Below are positions 43,178 through 48,272 of a stretch of 48,272 bases of DNA, one piece after another (within the stretch, counting starts at the first letter, position 1; every line of letters begins with the position of its first letter). This DNA comes from Zygophlyctis sp. KS116 (lineage: Eukaryota; Chytridiomycota). The notes below the pieces were generated by a model. The model searched no databases and was not told the origin of the DNA. It was given only the letters and a program-made list of their open reading frames with translations. The stretch covers positions 1 to 48,272 of the forward strand of contig BAAFSQ010000060.1 in assembly GCA_054661495.1 (NCBI GenBank), in the 5' to 3' direction. The position numbers were made by a program, and so were the translations under genes.

Positions 43178-44041
43178 ATGAATCTAAAAATAGACACTAG
43201 GTCCGAATTTAAAATAGATTCAGTGGCGTTGATTCTAAAAATGACGCAAAACGCTAAAGTACCAACATTGATTACTAGGACAAATCCTCTTAAAGTTGCA
43301 TCATTAGCATTGGGTCTGTTTGGGCTGTTTCTTAAGTTTATTGGACTAATCATTCTACAATCAAAAGTTGATGAAAGTGCTAGAGAAGCACAAAGGCTAG
43401 TACCAACAGTGACTATTGTACCAGTCTTTGAACTTGGAAGTTTATGGTTTCACTGTTTTTTTTATTTATCGTTACTTGTTCTTTTTAGCTGGCTAACTTT
43501 TGTGAATAGTGATACTGCATCATATCAATTAAATCTGATGATATTCATGGGAATTGGGTTTGTTTTCATGACTCTAGATATGGACAAGTATATAATATTC
43601 TCAAAGAATGCTGATTTCGGACAAAGACCAGGAAGTAATTTAGGATTTGCAGGATCTTTTATCATGATGTTGGGCTGGTTATACTTGATGCTTACAACAG
43701 GTGGAATGAATTTAGATTTTTATGATTCGTTGCCAAAGTTTTCAAGTGCATTACTACCTTCTAATGCCCCCCGAAATTCAAACTTGCAGCCAGGAATGGA
43801 TGGACCGTTGGCTCCAAAGTCTGGACCTGCTGCAACGTCTGGAAAAGGCGAAAATGCATTCAAGGCGAAAGCTCTCTATTCTTATCAGGCTAACCCAGAA
43901 GATCCCAGTGAAATTTCTTTTGCAAAGGGAGAAGAATTGGAAGTTTTAGATTCTAAAGGGAAATGGTGGCATGTTAGAAAAGCGACGGGGGCAAAGATTG
44001 TTGTTGGTATAGCTCCATCAAATTACTTGCAAGTTGTATGA
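43178..44041 (+). CDS. SHO1: SHO1-type osmosensor (four TM plus SH3)
   Basis: A single exon gives 287 aa. Four TM segments run between about residues 40 and 175, then a short linker (residues about 185-225) and a C-terminal SH3 domain: [39 protein letters not shown] and IAPSNYL. The SH3 matches fungal SHO1 closely, with a small insertion before GIAPSNY. SHO1 is a plasma-membrane sensor that feeds the HOG MAP-kinase branch through Pbs2. A second ATG at 43241 would drop the first 21 residues and may be the real start. It supports a fungal origin of the window. Confidence 0.88.
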   Translation: MNLKIDTRSEFKIDSVALILKMTQNAKVPTLITRTNPLKVASLALGLFGLFLKFIGLIILQSKVDESAREAQRLVPTVTIVPVFELGSLWFHCFFYLSLLVLFSWLTFVNSDTASYQLNLMIFMGIGFVFMTLDMDKYIIFSKNADFGQRPGSNLGFAGSFIMMLGWLYLMLTTGGMNLDFYDSLPKFSSALLPSNAPRNSNLQPGMDGPLAPKSGPAATSGKGENAFKAKALYSYQANPEDPSEISFAKGEELEVLDSKGKWWHVRKATGAKIVVGIAPSNYLQVV

Positions 44042-44114
44042 ATTATGTTTTAACTTTCTAATTTTAAGTACTGAGTAATGAGATGAAGGTGTCGGGCTTT
44101 CCAGCGTTTAAGTC

Positions 44115-45621
44115 ATGCGATCATATCTGTCTGGATTTAATGGGTCTTTTGAGAGTGAAGCGATTTCAGGTGCTCTTCCTGTGGGACAAAATAGTCCTCA
44201 AAAGTGTCCGTTCGGATTATATGCGGAACAGTTGAATGGTACTGCATTTACGGCACCAAGATCAGACAATAAGCGAACTTGGTTTTACCGGATCCGCCCT
44301 TCAGTTGCTCATGAGCCATTTAAGGATTCTCATCAGCAATATATCATGGCTTCATTTAGTCCGAATAATAACGACGTAATCAGCAATCCAAATCAGTTGC
44401 GATGGTCTCCATTTCCAATTCCAAAGGAGAAGACGGATTTTGTACAAGGACTTCGTACCATTTGTGGTTCTGGTGATGCTTCCACTAGAACAGGTCTGGC
44501 TATACATATCTATGTTGCAAATACAAATATGGATCGTAAAGTAGGATGCATTTTAGAATGATTATCAGGCATTTTACAGTGCTGATGGGGATTTTTTACT
44601 TGTTCCTCAAATGGGACGGCTAGTTGTTCAAACAGAATGTGGATTTTTAGATGTAGAGCCTAATGAAATCTTGGTTATTCCAAGAGGGTAAATTTTCATT
44701 CAGTTATAGACAGAATTCGGTTCAAGATAGATTTAGTTGATGGTGATAGCAGAGGGTATATTTTGGAAGTTTTTGATAGGCATTTCGAGTTGCCAGATTT
44801 GGGTCCGATAGGTATATTATCAAAAAGTTTAATAAACAGGTGCAAACGGACTTGCAAATCCTCGTGACTTTTTACATCCAGTCGCTGCTTACGAAGACTC
44901 AGACTTACCATATGAGCTTGTTGGAAAGTATCAAGGTCGCTTATTTTCTGCGAAACAGGTAAATTTTCATGTTTAAATATACAGGCTCATTCGCCCTTTG
45001 ATGTTGTCGCCTGGCATGGTAACTATGTACCATATAAGTACGATTTGCGTCGATTTAATACCATAAACACTGTATCTTTTGATCATCCTGTATTTGATTC
45101 AATTAATAGTTAGGATCCGTCTATTTTTACAGTTTTGACTGTTAAGAGTAGCGTTCCTGGAGTTGCATTGGCTGATTTTGTAATTTTCCCTCCTCGGTGG
45201 ATGGTTGCAGAAAACACATTTAGACCTCCTTATTATCATAGAAACTGGTATATATTTATATTTATCACCAAAAAGTATGACTGAATTCATGGGTTTGATA
45301 TCTGGAGGCTATGATGCCAAGGCAGAAGGATTTCTCCCAGGAGGTGGCTCATTGCATAGGTACTATATGGTCAAATTAAGTTATAGCATGATGACTGCAC
45401 ATGGACCAGATCGGGAAACGTTTGATAAAGCAAGGAATGATCAGCTCGCACCAGTCAAGCTTCGACCTGATGGACTTGCATTCATGTTTGAAACTAGCCA
45501 CATTCTCAGCTTAAGTAAATGGGCACTCTCTGACGATCAAGACGGTGGGAAAGTTTTACAAAAGAATTATTATACTTGTTGGAAGGGTCTTGAAAATCAC
45601 TTTGATCCCTTAAAGCGATGA
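44115..45621 (+). CDS. HGD: Homogentisate 1,2-dioxygenase
   Basis: Eight exons (44115-44540, 44569-44687, 44714-44811, 44840-44958, 44985-45089, 45114-45247, 45276-45359, 45387-45621) give 439 aa, against 445 in human. It opens the homogentisate ring in tyrosine and phenylalanine breakdown. The text is classical: [83 protein letters not shown] and [14 protein letters not shown]. Iron ligands are in PPYYHRNCMTEFMG and TAHGPD. Introns are 28, 26, 28, 26, 24, 28 and 27 nt; the last has no stop in frame and could be retained. Confidence 0.96.
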
Positions 45622-45676
45622 ATACAATATATTATCGGATCTTTTTCGTGGTTTTACGTGACTGAATACTTTTTGA

Positions 45677-46539
45677 ATGTCCACTGGTACTAAACTTGTA
45701 TACTTATCCATAGACCTAGAAGATTTTGAGGAGCAAATTACAGAATTACTGGATTCAGTTGAGAAAACACTTACTGCGGAACTGACACGCTTAAGAGGCA
45801 CTGAAAGAATTGAAGTAATGAGTCTTGCATTCACTATAGAAATGTCAATACCTTAAAAATCGTCTTACTAGAGCTCGTCAAGTATACAGATCAATCCTTG
45901 TTGAGATTCGGGACTTGTCAAATCCTGAGCAAGTACAAGATTGGGAAGCCAAAGCCCGAGAATTTGATACCAAACTCTCAAAATTAACACAAGACGTTGA
46001 TTGGGCGGAAAAATCAACCGCTGTAGATAATGAAGGAAGAAAGAAAATCGGTAAAAGATAAATATTCTAATCTCAGCTGTAAATGAAATGACTACATCTG
46101 AAATCACCAAAACCGGACTACAAATCCAAGAGAAAACCCAAGATTCTACATCTAGAACCAAAAAATTAATTCAAGAAACTATAGAAATAGGAACTGCAGC
46201 TAATTCTGAATTAAAAAACCAAGGAGAGAAACTCCTTAAAATAGAAGAAGATGTTGAACAAGTAGAGAGTAACCTAAAAAGAGCTGATCGCCAATTAAGA
46301 ATCTTTATTCGTAGAATGGCATCTGATAGAATTTTCATGGTTTTAATAGTAATACTTGGAGCAGGAATACTAGCAATTGTTGTCCTAACAGTATTACAAA
46401 AGAAATGTATTGCAACAGACTGTAAGTTTTAGTTTTTTGAATTTTAGTATTTGGCAGCTCTACCTGGGTAAGAACCAATTGCCCAGCTGCAGCTCCTCCT
46501 GCTCCTGCTCCAGCTGCAGCCCCAGCTCCTGCATCCTAA
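45677..46539 (+). CDS. Qb-SNARE (NPSN/Vti1-like) with Pro/Ala-rich lumenal tail
   Basis: Exons 45677-45686 (10 nt), 45714-45814, 45840-46050, 46077-46421, 46448-46539 give 252 aa. An N-terminal helical bundle is followed by a SNARE motif (ETIEIGTAANSELKNQGEKL to SNLKRADRQLRIFIRRMASDR) and a TM. The SNARE text resembles novel plant SNARE (NPSN) Qb proteins in its GTxxxxxLKxQ and MASDR parts. The last exon adds about 30 lumenal residues, an Ala/Pro run, which is odd for a tail-anchored SNARE. The first intron is 27 nt without a stop. It acts in membrane fusion; compartment unknown. Confidence 0.75.
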
Positions 46540-47265
46540 TTAATCCTGAAAGACAATTTTCACTGCCTTTGCCTCTGACTTTAACAATTTTTCCCTTGCT
46601 TCTTTTTCCCTCTTTTTGGCATCCCATGAAGGATGAAGAGACTTTTCAGGTACTAAGCTTTCCCTAATTGGACTTTTCTTGAATTGACCCGTCTTGAAGC
46701 TAGTCGTACAGGTAGACTTGACACTATTATATTTCAAGCAATCCCTTCCAGGAGGATCCTTTTTCAAATGATTAGCTTCTTTCCCAAATTTTCTCTCCCA
46801 TTTCTCCCTCCTAGCTCTCTGCCCAGGCCTATTTTTCCTAATTTCCAATAAATTTTCCTCTAGAGCCTTTTGAGTAGTTTTTACAACTTTTTTAGACTTT
46901 ATAACCTTTTTCTTTGGATATTTCTTTTTAAAGTTTCTTTCTCTTAGCTCTAGAGTTTTTTTCAATTTTAGAATTAATTTTTCTAGATTTGAAGAGCAAG
47001 TTTGCAGTGTTTCCTTTATAGTTTTCTTTTCCAAAATCCCTTGAATTTCCATGTCAGTAACATTGTCTGTCACATTGTCTGTCACATTGCCTGTAACATT
47101 GTTTGCTTGACAATCTTGTATTATAGAATCTTGTTGATTTTTCCATATTTTGTAAATTTTAAAAGAGATTTCTTCCCTATTTTCCTTTTTAGAAAACTTT
47201 TTAAGACTCTTGTAAATGACTTTTTTGAGAAAAAATAATCTTTTTGACAAAATTTCTGAATTCAT
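46540..47265 (-). CDS. BUD22/SRFBP1-like ribosome biogenesis protein
   Basis: A single exon gives 241 aa. The C-terminal half carries the family text KNRPGQRARREKWERKFGKEANHL and LHPSWDAKKREKEAREK. An N-terminal helical, Lys-rich part follows the Bud22 pattern. Yeast Bud22 is needed for 18S rRNA processing in the 90S preribosome. An NVTD tetrapeptide is repeated about four times near residues 55-70. Its stop codon directly abuts the stop of the convergent SNARE gene, with no base between. The start is ATG 47265; a longer frame begins with a non-ATG codon. Confidence 0.85.
   Translation of the reverse strand: MNSEILSKRLFFLKKVIYKSLKKFSKKENREEISFKIYKIWKNQQDSIIQDCQANNVTGNVTDNVTDNVTDMEIQGILEKKTIKETLQTCSSNLEKLILKLKKTLELRERNFKKKYPKKKVIKSKKVVKTTQKALEENLLEIRKNRPGQRARREKWERKFGKEANHLKKDPPGRDCLKYNSVKSTCTTSFKTGQFKKSPIRESLVPEKSLHPSWDAKKREKEAREKLLKSEAKAVKIVFQD
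47056..47103 (-). repeat. 12-bp coding repeat in BUD22-like gene (NVTD)
   Basis: The unit, ACATTGTCTGTC on the plus strand, occurs about four times with small changes and encodes NVTD/NVTG repeats. It is a short in-frame slippage array inside the gene. Confidence 0.75.
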
Positions 47266-47294
47266 TTTTGCTAGGATCAAGGGTTTTACCTCTT

Positions 47295-47352
47295 TTCTAT
47301 TTTAGACCTACAGTAGACCTATTTTTAACCTATTTTAGACCTATTTTTAAGA
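47295..47352. repeat. Short direct repeats of TATTTTAGACCTA type
   Basis: Imperfect copies of a sequence near TATTTTAGACCTA occur at about 47299 and 47331, with partial copies (AGACCTATTTTTAA) between and after. They lie in the gap between the divergent BUD22-like and terminal genes. They may be promoter elements or simple-repeat drift. Confidence 0.5.
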
Positions 47353-47439
47353 GTAGTGTAGGTCAAACCAATCGACTGGTAAACCGGAATTCGGGTTATT
47401 TGTCGGAGTTTTTTCTCTATACTAAAGTACTTTAGTCCA

Positions 47440-48272
47440 ATGATTACGTTTTCTGAGCGCTCGAGTACAAATGCTGAGAATGAGAATGAGAATAGGTTGG
47501 AAAGCGGTTCTTGTCATTATACGTACGTTTACAGAATAATAAAATAGAATTGGACAAGAGAACAAGACTCTACGCGATAGTCAAGAGTCTACAGATAGAC
47601 AAGAGTCTGCAGGTTGGATAGAAGTACAATCAAAGAAAACACAACAGAAAATGAAGGCGCTGTCAAGACAATCTTCTCTAGTAAAGATTTTACCAAGAGT
47701 AGAACAAGTAAAATCAATTAAAAAAGAAGAATTTACAAAATCTCTAAAAAACAGAAATTATAAAGCTACAGCAAGAGAAAATTCAACTATCTCTGATGCT
47801 ATCTCTGATTCTAAAAATAATTATAGTAAAAGTGATTTGGAAAAGTTTGAAAAGGTATTATTGGGTTCAAGTTTATTTATAGGATTATAGTGGATTACAA
47901 GATTCAAGTTGGGATTTTAGTCTTGATATACTCTCTAGGTAAGGGAAAATAGGGTAATTACAGGACTATAAAGGAATTTTCAAGGATATCATTGGGTTTA
48001 AATGATAAAAGGAAATTAGAGTGTATAGTAGAGTTGATTACGCCTTTATTGGATTTGGTAGAAAAGGTATTTATCATGGCTATTCATGTTTTAGAAGATG
48101 GATTCTATTGATTCTTTAGCAGAGGATTTGCCTTCGGATAATCCCTTGTTAGGTTCAGTTTTAGTTTTAGCTTCAGCTTCAGTTTTAGTTTCAGCTTCAG
48201 TTTTAGCTTCAGATTCAGTTTTAGCTTCAGATTCAGCTTCAGTTCAAGGGCCAGGCTCGGATCGGTCCTGGG
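47440..48272 (+). CDS. Unknown protein, 3' end beyond the window
   Basis: Exons 47440-47522, 47548-47854, 47883-47938, 47964-48066 and 48095 to the window edge (introns 25, 28, 25, 28 nt). The phases agree at every junction, which supports the model. I recognise no family. The N-terminus is polar with Asn/Glu repeats; KMKALSRQSSLVKILPRVE and SWDFSLDILSRTIKEFSRISLGL look helical, and a short ELITPLLDLVEK helix follows. The last exon becomes a Ser/Ala/Val/Leu low-complexity run. The gene is incomplete on the right. Confidence 0.6.
48151..48246 (+). repeat. Hexanucleotide-like coding repeat (GCTTCA / GTTTTA)
   Basis: Alternating TCAGTTTTA and GCTTCA/GATTCA units fill nearly 100 bp of the last exon. 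In frame they encode Ser-Val-Leu and Ala-Ser steps. It is a low-complexity microsatellite that may vary in length. Confidence 0.75.

Noticed and set aside
1-48272. Transposons, virus-like elements, tRNA or rRNA genes
   Set aside because: I searched by eye for transposase, reverse transcriptase, integrase and capsid-like frames, terminal repeats and cloverleaf-like sequence and found none. A tRNA scan could still find one in a gap.

Overview
The window is a piece of a very compact, AT-rich nuclear genome from a eukaryote that uses the standard genetic code. I place it with the zoosporic (flagellate) early-diverging fungi or their closest relatives. The fungal signals are a four-TM plus SH3 SHO1-type osmosensor, an MNN1/GT71-type mannosyltransferase, an MDM1-type PXA-RGS-PX sorting nexin and a kinesin-1 tail ending in a KPLRGG-like motif. 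The flagellar signal is a CFAP96/C4orf47 homologue. ETF-alpha, ISCA2 and homogentisate dioxygenase point to an aerobic mitochondrion. I cannot fix the phylum: a Rozella-like, sanchytrid-like, aphelid-like or chytrid lineage would all fit.

I resolved 38 protein-coding genes in 48.3 kb (one runs off the right end) and one gene relic. About 89% of the bases are coding. By joining frames against known families I placed 69 introns. Sixty-eight of them are only 22-30 nt long and one is 94 nt. Neighbouring genes almost touch: divergent start codons lie 4 bp and 15 bp apart, and convergent stop codons lie 0, 2 and 13 bp apart.

Layout, left to right. 92-1569: a GT71 glycosyltransferase, followed by a relic of a paralogue. 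1947-10811 (minus): a run of five membrane transporters (three sodium:solute symporters, a Na+/H+ exchanger, a SulP anion transporter). 10816-13888: hotdog thioesterase, four-CBS protein, prolidase. 13955-20807: secretory and membrane proteins (a substrate-binding-protein-like receptor with a TM tail, a TMEM62 metallophosphoesterase, a BPI-fold protein, a Cys-rich microprotein, a violaxanthin-de-epoxidase-like lipocalin). 20872-31480: a housekeeping mix (CFAP96, GalT, TAF7, kinesin-1, RNase P subunit Rpp40, CoA-transferase III, two basic nuclear-type proteins, ETF-alpha). 31496-37581: N-terminal methyltransferase, LRR protein, MDM1-like nexin, ISCA2, HSP20. 37759-41864: a tandem array of three secreted haem peroxidases. 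41881-48272: BLOC1S1, RIB7, SHO1, homogentisate dioxygenase, a Qb-SNARE, BUD22 and an unknown partial gene.

Several genes could work together, but this is inference. Na+-coupled symporters sit next to a Na+/H+ exchanger that could restore the gradient they use. The SHO1 osmosensor, the secreted peroxidases with mucin-like or GPI-like tails and the mannosyltransferase all act at the cell surface. I saw no tRNA, rRNA, CRISPR array, transposon or virus-like element.
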